The position numbers and the translations under genes are program-made. This document shows positions 7,296 through 16,124 of a stretch of 64,000 nt of DNA, piece by piece. The stretch's first letter is position 1, and every line of letters begins with the position of its first letter. This DNA is from Anaerolineales bacterium UBA2395 (GTDB lineage: Bacteria > Chloroflexota > Anaerolineae > Anaerolineales > Villigracilaceae): positions 108,058 to 172,057 of the forward strand of contig DDSH01000022.1 in assembly GCA_002343775.1 (NCBI GenBank), given 5' to 3'. The notes below the pieces were generated by a model. That model was given only the letters and a program-made list of their open reading frames with translations, was not told where the DNA came from and did no database searches.

Positions 7296-8681
7296 TTATT
7301 TCCAAAACTGCGGGAGATGCTCGCGATAGGTCTTGAGGTAATCATCGAGGATATTTCTGGCGGTGTGCATGTCCGTTATCACCGGGTCGAGCAACAGACA
7401 GTGCAATGCTTTTTCATAACTGCCCTCCACTGCCGCATCGACGCACAACTGCGCAACCATCAATTCACGGCGGCATAACTCAGCGATGGGTTCGGGCAAC
7501 GCGCCCACATGCACAGGATGGACGCCTGCACCATCCACATGCACGGGAGTTTCAACGGTCGCGCCCAATGGTAGGTTGGAGATCTGTCCCTGGTTCGGAA
7601 GATTGGCGGCAAGATGATAATGATTCCCCGCGAAGGCGATGTTCTCGATCATCTCCAATGCGCCTTCCGAATCGGATTCGAGCAAGCCTTCCACGGTCAT
7701 TGTGCCATTTGCCATCTCATTTAAACGGTCGAGACTGAAGTCTCTTAATCCAGCCATCAGGTCCCAGTCGTACAAACGGATGTGGAACGCTTCCCACGGT
7801 TTGGTGATGGGGTCGCTCATCCACGGGAGGTACTCGCAGAGATGGGTATCTCCGGGAACGGGAAAAATGCCAAAGTCTTGAAAGATGCGACGCGTGAGCG
7901 GCTCGAAGGATTCATCCAAGTCAAAGAAGCGTTCCCGCAAAAGCGGATACAGGTCCTCGCCGGTGCGTTTATCGCGGATTGAGAGTATCCAGGTAAAGTG
8001 GTTTGTGCCCGCAGCACGGATGTCGATCAGCGGAATGACCTGTTGTTTTACCCGCTGTTGCAATGGATGCTGCATGACATCGGCGTGCATGCCTTCCAGC
8101 CCGTCAGGGACTTCAATGCCAAGGTCATTTGCGAGCGCAACTCCCACCATGCCATAGCCAGCATAGATTTGATGGCACAAGCCAACGGCTTTTATTTTGC
8201 TGTGGCGATTGACAAGATCGCAGACACGCACCATCGGGTTGGTGAAATTGATGAACCATGCATTGGGACATTCCTGCTCCATATCGCGGACGATTTCGAG
8301 CACCGGTTTGACGTTTCGTGCAGCATGGGCAAAGCCGCCGGGTCCGCCGTTTTCGGCATAGGGTTGGCGCACACCATATTTGAGGGGAATCTCAAAATCG
8401 GATTTCCATAATTCTTCACGAGGTCCCACCTCAATGGCAGAGACGACAAAATCCGTCCCATCGAGAGCATCCTTGTGATGTGCATGGGCAGTGATGGTCA
8501 ATCCCGAATCCCATTCCGTGTTCAATCGATTTGCAAGGCGATGGACGATATCAAGACTGTGCGGATTGCGATCCACAAGGCGCAGGGTGGCTCCTTTGAG
8601 TTTGTTCGAACGCATTAATGCAGACAGAGTGTTTTCGCCAAACGATGCGCTGCCAGCGCCAATGACGGTGATGGTAGTCAT
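7296..8681 (-). CDS. Glycoside hydrolase family 4 (alpha-galactosidase/alpha-glucosidase type)
   Basis: Cytoplasmic NAD- and Mn-dependent glycosidase of 461 residues. GH4 enzymes cleave by oxidation at C3 and elimination rather than by two carboxylates. The Rossmann motif is 'TVIGAGSASFG' (residues 5-15), the family motif is NFTNPM (145-150), and the metal ligands are Cys169 and His170 in GLCHQ plus the His in 'AAGTNHFTWI'. The closeness of galK suggests an alpha-galactosidase (MelA-like) role, but GH4 also includes alpha-glucosidases and galacturonidases. AAGGAG lies six bases before the ATG. A terminator for the upstream gene sits immediately before it, so it probably has a separate, unidentified promoter. 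Confidence 0.85.
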   Translation of the reverse strand: MTTITVIGAGSASFGENTLSALMRSNKLKGATLRLVDRNPHSLDIVHRLANRLNTEWDSGLTITAHAHHKDALDGTDFVVSAIEVGPREELWKSDFEIPLKYGVRQPYAENGGPGGFAHAARNVKPVLEIVRDMEQECPNAWFINFTNPMVRVCDLVNRHSKIKAVGLCHQIYAGYGMVGVALANDLGIEVPDGLEGMHADVMQHPLQQRVKQQVIPLIDIRAAGTNHFTWILSIRDKRTGEDLYPLLRERFFDLDESFEPLTRRIFQDFGIFPVPGDTHLCEYLPWMSDPITKPWEAFHIRLYDWDLMAGLRDFSLDRLNEMANGTMTVEGLLESDSEGALEMIENIAFAGNHYHLAANLPNQGQISNLPLGATVETPVHVDGAGVHPVHVGALPEPIAELCRRELMVAQLCVDAAVEGSYEKALHCLLLDPVITDMHTARNILDDYLKTYREHLPQFWK

Positions 8682-8694
8682 GAGGGTTCTCCTT

Positions 8695-8729
8695 AAAAAA
8701 TAATCACGCCTGAACTTTCGGCGTGATTA
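8695..8729 (-). terminator. Rho-independent terminator of the export gene cluster
   Basis: A 10-bp perfect stem (TAATCACGCC at 8701-8710 and GGCGTGATTA at 8720-8729) is followed on the minus strand by six T. It ends the long minus-strand export cluster just before the GH4 gene. Confidence 0.85.
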
Positions 8730-8751
8730 TTTTACATCCAATATGCAGGGA

Positions 8752-9576
8752 TTATTTGGTTTGAATTTGGACTTCGGCGCTCATACCCCACAGTAAGCCT
8801 TCGGGTTGTTTGTCCAGTTCGATGGTGACTGGAAAGACCACGTCGCCGCCGACCGTTTCAGCGATGGGTGAAATGCGGATTACTTTGCCTGTCACCGTCA
8901 AGTCGAGCGCTTCGATGTACACATCCGCGCGTTGACCAACTTTCACGCGGGCAATATCGCGTTCGCTCAAATCGGTGGTGGTGATGTGAAGCCTCTTCAG
9001 ATCTGCGAGTACCAGCACGGGTTGGTTGATCTGAACCAACTCTCCCGGAATGACCGCAAGATCGACGATGGTTCCATCGAACGGGGCGAGCAAAACAGAT
9101 TGTGCCAGTTCGGCGGCGGCAGAATCCCATGCGGCTTTCGATTGTTCCGCCACAGCAAAGGCTTTCTGATAAACCTCCGCCGGAAGGCTATACCAGCTTT
9201 TCTCGCCGGTATTCGGGTTGACGTAGAGGACTTTATCTGCCTTTTGTAATTCGGCTGCCTGACTTCTGGCTTTGTAATCCGCTTCGGCAGCGATGACAGC
9301 GTATTCCAGTTCGGGAGTATTGAGGGTCATCAACACATCACCCGCCTGAACTCTATCACCTTCGCTGACGGGGATTTCTTTTACCAGCGCCGAGATGGCA
9401 TAACTCAATTCTGAGACTTGTGCGGGTTCCGCATCTGCTGAGGCAACCACTATATCCGGCGACTGTGCGGGAAGTTCCTCGACCTGAACTGGCGCTTGCG
9501 GTGACGCAGCGGGTGTCGGGCTGGCGCAGCCGGTTAATATGAATAAACTGAGGAGTAAAAACAACATCCGCTTCAT
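8752..9576 (-). CDS. HlyD/RND-type efflux adaptor lipoprotein (second copy)
   Basis: A 274-residue secreted lipoprotein: signal segment MKRMLFLLLSLFILTGC with lipobox LTGC (Cys17), then a biotinyl-lipoyl-like hairpin ('VKEIPVSEGDRVQAGDVLM', 'LLAPFDGTIVDLAVIPGELV') and a beta-barrel region ending 'WGMSAEVQIQTK'. Adaptors of this kind link an inner-membrane MacB-type transporter to substrate outside. The helical hairpin is short and carries an insert, 'NPNTGEKSWYSLPAE', absent from the paralogue upstream. The ATG at 9576 lies seven bases after the stop of the preceding gene; a longer frame would overlap that gene. Last gene of the export cluster. Confidence 0.85.
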   Translation of the reverse strand: MKRMLFLLLSLFILTGCASPTPAASPQAPVQVEELPAQSPDIVVASADAEPAQVSELSYAISALVKEIPVSEGDRVQAGDVLMTLNTPELEYAVIAAEADYKARSQAAELQKADKVLYVNPNTGEKSWYSLPAEVYQKAFAVAEQSKAAWDSAAAELAQSVLLAPFDGTIVDLAVIPGELVQINQPVLVLADLKRLHITTTDLSERDIARVKVGQRADVYIEALDLTVTGKVIRISPIAETVGGDVVFPVTIELDKQPEGLLWGMSAEVQIQTK

Positions 9577-9583
9577 GACTGCC

Positions 9584-10411
9584 TCAATCGCCAATATTGA
9601 TCTCAACGTCTGCGCTCATACCCCAGAGCAAACCCGCAGGCTGCCTGGCAAGGTCAATGGTCACTTTGTACACCACGTCACCTCCGAGTTCGGAAGAGAT
9701 GCGGGCAATATCCACTACCTTGCCTTCATATTCCTCTCCGAATGCTTCGATAAATACTGTCGCAGTCTGTCCGATCTTCACCTTGTTCACATCGCGTTCA
9801 CTCAGGTCGGTGGTTTCGATATGGTACTTCGACAAATCTCCGATGACCATCACGACCTGTCCGGGGGAGACAGTCTCATACGGGGCGATATCGACCGAGA
9901 CAACCGTCCCCGCTATCGGTGCGGTCAGATGCGATTGGGCGGCAAGGACTGCTTTTGCAGAGTCCACCAACGCCTGCGCCTTGGCAACATCATTTTCTGC
10001 GACTTCGATATGCTTGTAGGATGGAGCACAGCCTTCGCCCCGACAGCCAACATTCCGAACGAGATACTTGAGCTGGATCTCTGCGTAGGCAAGATTGGCT
10101 TCGGCTTCACGTACACGCGCTTCAAGAATTGATGTGTCGAGTTGCACGAGCACATCCCCTACATTGACCTTATCTCCCGCTTCCACGTTGACCGATGTTA
10201 CGCGACCAATGGTGGTGAACGAGAGGTTCGCATCCTGCAACGGGACTACGATCGCTGAGGCTGCTATCGAATCTGCGCTGCTTTGGGGTTGGGTTCCAGA
10301 TGAGTTGCCTTCCAATACAACAGTCGGTACGACCTCAGGCGCTCCTGCGCCGCTGCAAGCCGCCAATATGAGGGCGAGTGAACTCAAGAGTACAACAAAA
10401 ACTTTCTTCAT
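9584..10411 (-). CDS. HlyD/RND-type efflux adaptor lipoprotein (first copy)
   Basis: A 275-residue lipoprotein: signal MKKVFVVLLSSLALILAAC with lipobox LAAC (Cys19), a Thr/Ser-rich linker, then lipoyl-like halves ('VTSVNVEAGDKVNVGDVLV', 'LTAPIAGTVVSVDIAPYETV') around a helical hairpin, and a C-terminal barrel ending 'LLWGMSADVEI'. It is a tandem paralogue of the downstream gene ('TTDLSERD' is shared). Its hairpin contains a two-cysteine insert, 'VGCRGEGCAPSYKH', which could form a disulfide outside the cell. It sits 86 bases after the ABC ATPase, and probably forms one exporter with it and the two FtsX-type permeases. Confidence 0.85.
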   Translation of the reverse strand: MKKVFVVLLSSLALILAACSGAGAPEVVPTVVLEGNSSGTQPQSSADSIAASAIVVPLQDANLSFTTIGRVTSVNVEAGDKVNVGDVLVQLDTSILEARVREAEANLAYAEIQLKYLVRNVGCRGEGCAPSYKHIEVAENDVAKAQALVDSAKAVLAAQSHLTAPIAGTVVSVDIAPYETVSPGQVVMVIGDLSKYHIETTDLSERDVNKVKIGQTATVFIEAFGEEYEGKVVDIARISSELGGDVVYKVTIDLARQPAGLLWGMSADVEINIGD

Positions 10412-10497
10412 TCCTTATCCTTTTCTACAAATCCTGCCTGTTATTTTTCCATTAGTATAACAGAATGCACAGGTTTTGCAAAGGTTTTATCACGAAT

Positions 10498-11184
10498 TTA
10501 ATGTTCCTTGGAATCCTTCACGATCAGACCATCTTGCAAGGTGACCACACGAGTGGCGTATTTGATGACGCGTGGATCATGCGTGGCAAAGACAAAGGTG
10601 GTGCCGGTCTTTTCGTTGAGGCGCTTCATAATCTCCATCACCTGCTCCCCATTGACGGTGTCGAGGTTGGCGGTGGGTTCGTCGGCGAGGATCATGGTTG
10701 GGTTGGTTGCCAATGCCCGGGCAACTGCGACGCGCTGCTGCTGACCGCCGCTCAACTGGTCGGGGCGATGATGCGCGCGGTCGGTTAAATCCACACCTTC
10801 GAGCAATTCCATTACACGCTGTTTGCGTTCCGCCGGGGTTTTGCCGTTGAGCAGAAGCGGCATTTCTACGTTCTCATACGCGGTGAGGGTCGGGATCAGC
10901 GCGAAGAATTGAAAGACGAAACCGATCGTGCCTTTGCGCAGGTCGGCACGCTGATTGCGTGTGAGATTCGTCGTCTCTTTGCCATTGATGACCACGCTAC
11001 CAGAAGTGGGTTGATCGAGACAGCCAATGAGCTGCAGGAGTGTGGTCTTGCCGGAACCTGAGGGACCAACCAGTGATGTGAACTCGCCGGTGTTGATGGT
11101 CAGGCTCACGCCGTTCAAGGCGCGGGTTTCCACTGCACCGATCTTATAAACCCGAGTGACGTTATTAATTTTTGCGACTTCCAT
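10498..11184 (-). CDS. ABC transporter ATPase, MacB/LolD type
   Basis: A 228-residue nucleotide-binding subunit that powers the FtsX-type permeases. Walker A is GPSGSGKT (residues 40-47), Q-loop Gln92, signature LSGGQQQRVAVARAL (144-158), Walker B MILADEP (164-170), H-loop His202. Length and sequence match the MacB/LolD/FtsE branch, which serves extrusion of lipoproteins, peptides or drugs rather than uptake. Eleven bases downstream of the second permease. Confidence 0.92.
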   Translation of the reverse strand: MEVAKINNVTRVYKIGAVETRALNGVSLTINTGEFTSLVGPSGSGKTTLLQLIGCLDQPTSGSVVINGKETTNLTRNQRADLRKGTIGFVFQFFALIPTLTAYENVEMPLLLNGKTPAERKQRVMELLEGVDLTDRAHHRPDQLSGGQQQRVAVARALATNPTMILADEPTANLDTVNGEQVMEIMKRLNEKTGTTFVFATHDPRVIKYATRVVTLQDGLIVKDSKEH

Positions 11185-11195
11185 GATTTTTCTCC

Positions 11196-12416
11196 TTAGT
11201 TCGCGCCATGCAAGGCTTCGACCGGCTCCATGCGGGAAGCCAATCGTGCCGGGTAAATTGAAGCCAGCACCGTGATGATGAATGCGGTAACAATCAAGTT
11301 GATGGTGGCGTTGAGGGTCAAATAGGGATAGATGCGGTCTTGTAGCAACATCCCGCCGCTGATACCCAGGTCACCGAAATAGACGCCGACACTCCCAAAA
11401 TAGGCAGACAACGCCCAGCCAAGTAATGAGCCAAATGCAATGCCGCCAAACGCCAGCAAACTCGCTTCGGTGAGAAAGAGGGTGATGATCTGCCGCCCCT
11501 TCATGCCGATGGCGGTCAGGATGCCGATCTCGCGTGTGCGCTCGAATACCGACATCAGCAGCGTGTTGACGATGACGGTCGCCGTTACGCCCAGCACAAT
11601 CAGGTTCAGGATGAAGATATACGCATTCGAAAAGTCGTTGATGAGCACGAGCAGTTCGTTCAACTCACTCCACGTTTTGACCTGGTAGCCGCCGCCTTGA
11701 ATTGCCGCAGCAACCTCATCCGCCATTTCACGATCCTTCAACAAAATGAAGATCATGCTGGCGCGATTCTCCGCACCGGAAAACGATTGCGCCTTTGCAA
11801 GTGGAAGAAATACAATGCCCTTGTCGTAGGCGGTTGTGCCGGTGGTAAAAATTCCGCGCACGGTGAATTGTTGTTCATCCACGTCGCCATCGGATGTATT
11901 GACCAGCAGGTTGATCTGGTCGCCCACGTTCAACGCCAAACTTTCCGCCAGCGGATAACCGATGAGGATTCCTTCGCGGTCGTCGGCGGCAAGGAAACTT
12001 CCCGCCACGAGTCCGTTGCGATATGGATCGTTCGCTTCAGACCCTGGGACGATGCCCATGATCTGCACCCCGGCAGATTCGTCACGGATGGAGACGATCC
12101 CGCTTGCGATCAAACGCGGAGTGGCAGTTTGCACCTGATCCAACGCTTCGATCTGCGCCGCAGCCTGATCCGGGTTCTCGATCAAATATTCCCAGGCGAC
12201 GCTGAGTTTATCGGGGTCGTAATCTGCATCGCGGATCTGAATGTGTCCGCTATCAAGCCGCAGGGTGGTTTCCATGGAACTGCGCATTTCACCTTCGAAG
12301 AAAGCAGCGATGAACATCAGCAACGCCGTGCCGACAGCAAGCGCCAACCCCGAAAGTATGGATCGGCGGCGATGCCTGCCCAGATTGCGATATGCCATTT
12401 TCAAATAGTTGGTCAT
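11196..12416 (-). CDS. ABC transporter permease, MacB/FtsX family (second)
   Basis: A 406-residue permease with the MacB layout: one N-terminal membrane helix (about residues 22-43), a large extracytoplasmic domain (about 45-270), and three C-terminal helices with 'FERTREIGILTAIGMKGRQI', the FtsX cytoplasmic coupling motif, near 288-307. It ends in 'RMEPVEALHG', a usual FtsX-family ending. It is a paralogue of the neighbouring permease nine bases upstream, so the exporter is probably a heterodimer of the two. Confidence 0.9.
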   Translation of the reverse strand: MTNYLKMAYRNLGRHRRRSILSGLALAVGTALLMFIAAFFEGEMRSSMETTLRLDSGHIQIRDADYDPDKLSVAWEYLIENPDQAAAQIEALDQVQTATPRLIASGIVSIRDESAGVQIMGIVPGSEANDPYRNGLVAGSFLAADDREGILIGYPLAESLALNVGDQINLLVNTSDGDVDEQQFTVRGIFTTGTTAYDKGIVFLPLAKAQSFSGAENRASMIFILLKDREMADEVAAAIQGGGYQVKTWSELNELLVLINDFSNAYIFILNLIVLGVTATVIVNTLLMSVFERTREIGILTAIGMKGRQIITLFLTEASLLAFGGIAFGSLLGWALSAYFGSVGVYFGDLGISGGMLLQDRIYPYLTLNATINLIVTAFIITVLASIYPARLASRMEPVEALHGAN

Positions 12417-12425
12417 TGGGCTCTC

Positions 12426-13661
12426 CTACACGTAATGCAGCGCTTCCGCCGGTTCGCGGCGAGACGCCTCCAAAGCCGGATACAAAGCCGCCAGCGCGGC
12501 GATGACCGCCACGGTCAGCGCGTGTTGGAAGACCTTCATCGGCACGAGTTGGGAATAGATGCGCCCGCTGATAAGGGCGGTATATTCGGTCAGGTCGGCA
12601 AAGGCGCTGTAGTCAATACCGTAATATCCAAGCGCCATGTTGACGACCGTTCCGAGAAGCGCTCCCAGCGCCGCACCCATCATCCCGATGAGAATCCCTT
12701 CCAGCAGAAAGAGAAGCGTGATCTGTCGCGGCTTCAATCCCAATGCGCCGATGATTCCGATCTCGCGAGTCCGCTCGAAGACTGCCATCATCAAAAGGTT
12801 GAGAATACCGATGGCGGCGATGCCAAGCATGACGACGCCGAACACACCCATCACGGATGTTTTCATTTCCATGGTCTGTTTGAGATCGGGAATGCTGGTT
12901 TCCCAGCTTTCCACCTCGTAGCCGGGCGCAGCCCGGTTGATCGCATTCATCACGCCGGCTTCCTGACCGATCTGCTCGAGTGCGATGACAACCTCAGTCA
13001 CCTGCCCATCCAAGCCGAAGAGGTTCTGCGCTTCAGCCAGCGAGACATAAATCGTGCTCTTTTCAACGGAAGGCACGCCGACATCGTAAATGCCGACGAC
13101 CGTCATGGTGCGTTGACGGGTCTGTTCGTGTTTCGAATTGCCTACCATCGTGATGCGGTCCCCCACTTCCAGTTCCATCGCAGTCGCAAGCCCCTGACCG
13201 ATGACGATCATATCGCCATCGTCCGCGTTCAAATAACGACCGGCTGAAATATTTTGCGCCACCGGGCTGACAAGCATCTCCTTGTCCGTTTCCACGCCGA
13301 TGATCGAAACGGAGAACGCGCCTTCGCGATTGGTCACCAATCCACCCGTGACGATGCGCTTCGCCGCGACAACCACATTCGGCTGCGCTTCAGCGACCTG
13401 AACGATCCTGTCAGGATCGGCAATGGGCAGAAGCGGTTTTCGTCCCGCCTTCTCGCCGTAGCCATCCGCATGGACCTGGATGTTACCGCCCAATAATTGA
13501 ATGGCATTCCCGTAAATGGCTTGCTCAAATCCGGCGATGAGTCCATCATATAGCACCAGCAGCGCCATAGTCACCCCCATGCCAAGGGCAATGATGAGCG
13601 TCCGACGACGCTGCCGCCAGACATTCCGCCATGCAAGGCGTAGAAAAAGTATCATGGTCAA
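12426..13661 (-). CDS. ABC transporter permease, MacB/FtsX family (first)
   Basis: A 411-residue permease with an N-terminal membrane helix, a MacB-type extracytoplasmic domain, and three C-terminal helices with the coupling motif 'FERTREIGIIGALGLKPRQI'. It ends 'RREPAEALHYV'. Its ATG overlaps the stop of the TetR gene by four bases, so translation of regulator and permease is coupled. It likely pairs with the second permease and the MacB-type ATPase to export an unknown lipid, peptide or drug. Confidence 0.9.
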   Translation of the reverse strand: MTMILFLRLAWRNVWRQRRRTLIIALGMGVTMALLVLYDGLIAGFEQAIYGNAIQLLGGNIQVHADGYGEKAGRKPLLPIADPDRIVQVAEAQPNVVVAAKRIVTGGLVTNREGAFSVSIIGVETDKEMLVSPVAQNISAGRYLNADDGDMIVIGQGLATAMELEVGDRITMVGNSKHEQTRQRTMTVVGIYDVGVPSVEKSTIYVSLAEAQNLFGLDGQVTEVVIALEQIGQEAGVMNAINRAAPGYEVESWETSIPDLKQTMEMKTSVMGVFGVVMLGIAAIGILNLLMMAVFERTREIGIIGALGLKPRQITLLFLLEGILIGMMGAALGALLGTVVNMALGYYGIDYSAFADLTEYTALISGRIYSQLVPMKVFQHALTVAVIAALAALYPALEASRREPAEALHYV

Positions 13662-14329
13662 GTCCTTTCTTTCATATCGGATGTGAACTCCGATTCAGTC
13701 TTGCGCAATCCGTACTCCATCACATACAACATCTTATCAATACGCTCCTGCGTCTTCGCAGAACGCACCCACTTCATAATGTCTTTCTGCTTCATACCTT
13801 CATTCAAGATGTAGGAACTGATGGCGTTGCTCCACGTCTCAATGATCATCACAGCCAAATCCACATCCACACTGGGGTCCACCTCGCCGTTCTGAATGGC
13901 TTGCTGGATCATCGCCTGCAACCCCAGCGTAGAACGCTCACGGACATGATTGAAATTCTTGTAATACAACCCTTCGCCAAACATCACACGGCTGATGGCT
14001 TGCACCAGATGAGGATACGCAGAATTGAACTGCATTCCCTCCTTGATCATCCAGCGGAAATACCCGAAGGTATCCATGTTCATGCTCGGCGGATGCTTCC
14101 CCTTAAAATATTGCACTTTTTCCTGCTCCAGTACAGTGAGCAAATACATAAAAACATCCTGTTTGTCTTCAAAGTACTGGTAGAAACTGCCCTTCGAGAT
14201 GCCGCTGTTTGCCACAATGCGATTCGTAGAAGCGTTATCCAACCCATACTCCATGAACTCATTGACCGCAGCATTGATGATGGTATTGCGTTTCTCGTCT
14301 GGCAGGTTGAAAAAAGTCTGTTTTGGCAT
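13658..14329 (-). CDS. TetR/AcrR-family transcriptional regulator
   Basis: A 223-residue repressor. The N-terminal helix-turn-helix region reads 'AAVNEFMEYGLDNASTNRIV', then 'ANSGISKGSFYQYFEDKQDV', typical for TetR DNA-binding domains; the ligand domain follows. A GTG start 15 bases upstream is possible, but the ATG at 14327-14329 has GGAG nine bases before it and begins at the conserved MPKQTFF. It sits between two exporter gene sets and overlaps the FtsX permease gene. It probably controls one or both; a candidate operator is the palindrome at 17018-17051. Confidence 0.88.
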   Translation of the reverse strand: MPKQTFFNLPDEKRNTIINAAVNEFMEYGLDNASTNRIVANSGISKGSFYQYFEDKQDVFMYLLTVLEQEKVQYFKGKHPPSMNMDTFGYFRWMIKEGMQFNSAYPHLVQAISRVMFGEGLYYKNFNHVRERSTLGLQAMIQQAIQNGEVDPSVDVDLAVMIIETWSNAISSYILNEGMKQKDIMKWVRSAKTQERIDKMLYVMEYGLRKTESEFTSDMKERT

Positions 14330-14417
14330 ACATTTCAGCTCCACGTTCTGGATAAAATCCGCTTCGCACTTAACGTCAACTTGCTTCGCCCCTCAAAGCG
14401 GACTCTCACTCCAACCT

Positions 14418-14624
14418 TTATCTCATCAAAATCCACGCCCCGCCGACAATGGTTGCAATGCCGACGATGGTGAAGAAGATGACTGTCCCTTTTTCAGAGA
14501 GCAATTGCACAAAACCCTGAATCTTACCGAGATTCCAAATCGCTTTGGGCTTGGCGTAGGCGATGTACAACACGGCAATGCCGTATAGAATTAATGTGTA
14601 CGCGATGATGGTGAGTGTATCCAT
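14418..14624 (-). CDS. Small membrane protein, two transmembrane segments
   Basis: A 68-residue protein with two hydrophobic segments (residues about 3-23 and 46-66) joined by the loop 'KPKAIWNLGKIQGFVQLLSE'. An AGGAG ribosome site seven bases before the ATG supports translation. I do not recognise the family. It lies between the ABC-2 permease and TetR and could be an accessory subunit of the exporter. Confidence 0.65.
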   Translation of the reverse strand: MDTLTIIAYTLILYGIAVLYIAYAKPKAIWNLGKIQGFVQLLSEKGTVIFFTIVGIATIVGGAWILMR

Positions 14625-14644
14625 AAGATTCTCCTGTTTTTTTC

Positions 14645-14672
14645 TGTACCGCGACATAAATGTCGCGGTACA
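14645..14672. repeat. Perfect 13-bp-stem hairpin with a 2-base loop
   Basis: TGTACCGCGACAT (14645-14657) and ATGTCGCGGTACA (14660-14672) are exact inverted copies separated by AA. On the transcribed minus strand it is followed by A rather than T, so it is not a standard terminator. It lies in the 52-base gap between the ABC-2 permease and the small membrane protein, and may be an mRNA-processing hairpin or a dispersed palindromic repeat. Confidence 0.6.
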
Positions 14673-14676
14673 TTTT

Positions 14677-15417
14677 CTATTGATGCAAAACCTTGTAAAA
14701 CTTCCGCGCAAAAAAGGCGGTGACCAGTAATTGATAAACAACCGCAACGACCACATACAACCAGACGTTCGCCGCGCCTTCATCTAGTAACCAGTACACT
14801 TTCATGGGCCAGTAGGTGGGGACAATACCGAACGCCAGTTCCCAGCCCGCAGGCGTAAAGTAAGCAACAACGGGGGCAATGAAGATGAAGCCTGTCAATT
14901 TCATCAGCGCAAAGCCTTGCACCTTGTTCTGCGCAACCGACCCGAAGATCAACGCCAGCATGGGCGCCATGGGCGCGGCAGCAATCGCGGAGAGCAAAAC
15001 CGTCCGCAGGTTGAAAGGCGTCAGATTGGCTAAAGGAAAGAGCACGAACATCAGCCCAAACGTCAGCAAGATCGGAACCGTCACCCGATAGAGGATGTAT
15101 CCGTTCAGGGGCAGAGGCGTCACCTGGAGGGCGGTCAGGGTGCGGTCATCTTTTTCATCCAATAAGATGAAACCGATCAATGCGCCGAAGATCATTGGGC
15201 ACATGCCGATGAAAAAGTACGCCAACAACACGGGATAATATGGGACGAGGTCAAAGTTATATTCCTCAAGCAGCCGTGCCGTGAGCGGAGGCACGCCCCA
15301 ACGCATGAGCAACGCCATAAAGATCGGGATGTAGATCATCCAAGAGACCAGGCTGTCGCGGCTCACACTACGAATGTCAATGGGACCGAGTGAACGGAAG
15401 ACCATATTGAGATTCAT
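14677..15417 (-). CDS. ABC-2 type transporter permease (second)
   Basis: A 246-residue integral membrane protein with about six membrane segments, including 'VTVPILLTFGLMFVLFPL' and 'WLYVVVAVVYQLLVTAFF'. A cytoplasmic stretch 'LLDEKDDRTLTALQVTPLPL' precedes the second half and corresponds to the ABC-2 coupling region. Together with the first permease and the ATPase the arrangement resembles the three-gene ABC exporter associated with fluoroquinolone efflux in mycobacteria, but the substrate here is unknown. Overlaps the upstream permease gene by four bases. Confidence 0.82.
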   Translation of the reverse strand: MNLNMVFRSLGPIDIRSVSRDSLVSWMIYIPIFMALLMRWGVPPLTARLLEEYNFDLVPYYPVLLAYFFIGMCPMIFGALIGFILLDEKDDRTLTALQVTPLPLNGYILYRVTVPILLTFGLMFVLFPLANLTPFNLRTVLLSAIAAAPMAPMLALIFGSVAQNKVQGFALMKLTGFIFIAPVVAYFTPAGWELAFGIVPTYWPMKVYWLLDEGAANVWLYVVVAVVYQLLVTAFFARKFYKVLHQ

Positions 15418-16124
15418 CTTTTACGTACTCCTTCTTTCGTCACCACAAAGCGGTGGAACGTGCGCAGGCTGAGCCACGCAACGATACCTGTCCACAGAAT
15501 CGAATAAGCAAATCCATACACGATCTGCCACACAGGCACGGACATAAATGCCGATTGCAATAAAATGATGATCGCCAGCAATGGATGCAGGAACATCACC
15601 CAATGTTGCCAGATACCAAAGTAATACAACAATGGCAGAGAGAAACCCAGCGTCCACGCCGCGGACGGCAGGATAAATTCACTGATCGAGTCGTAGCGAG
15701 CAACGACGATGAAGCCATAGAGTGCAAGCATGGCAATGTACAACACGATGCCCGTCACCAACAGAAACCAGTTGAAGTTCACGCCCTGCACAATAACGAT
15801 CATGGCAAGTGTTTCGAACAGCGAGAGCAGACCGAGCGTGAGCACCTTCGAGCCGAGGATCTCCCATGGGCGCAGCGGCGAGACGATCTGTGCCTCAAGC
15901 GTCCCTTCACCTTTTTCAAGCAGGACAATGCCCGCCATGAAATAAAAAGCGTTGATGGTCAAGTTGCCCGTGATGATGGCGGGCCACCAGTACCCGAAGT
16001 CGGTTACTTCGAATTGCTTGAGCAGGAGGATCACAACAATCGCCGAGAACGCCGATACATAATAAAACCCGTTGCGGAATTGCAGGCTCACATCCCAGCG
16101 GGCGGCGGAAAGCAAGCGTGTCAT
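15414..16124 (-). CDS. ABC-2 type transporter permease (first)
   Basis: A 236-residue integral membrane protein with about six segments. The cytoplasmic loop 'LLEKGEGTLEAQIVSPLRPW' corresponds to the coupling region of ABC-2 permeases and matches the equivalent loop in the second permease, so the two are paralogues that probably form a heterodimer. It overlaps the ATPase gene by four bases and the next permease gene by four. Confidence 0.82.
   Translation of the reverse strand: MTRLLSAARWDVSLQFRNGFYYVSAFSAIVVILLLKQFEVTDFGYWWPAIITGNLTINAFYFMAGIVLLEKGEGTLEAQIVSPLRPWEILGSKVLTLGLLSLFETLAMIVIVQGVNFNWFLLVTGIVLYIAMLALYGFIVVARYDSISEFILPSAAWTLGFSLPLLYYFGIWQHWVMFLHPLLAIIILLQSAFMSVPVWQIVYGFAYSILWTGIVAWLSLRTFHRFVVTKEGVRKR

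Noticed and set aside
11697..13247. A 516-codon plus-strand frame across the FtsX permease genes.
   Set aside because: It is His/Arg/Gln-rich with no recognisable domain and lies opposite two clear permeases.
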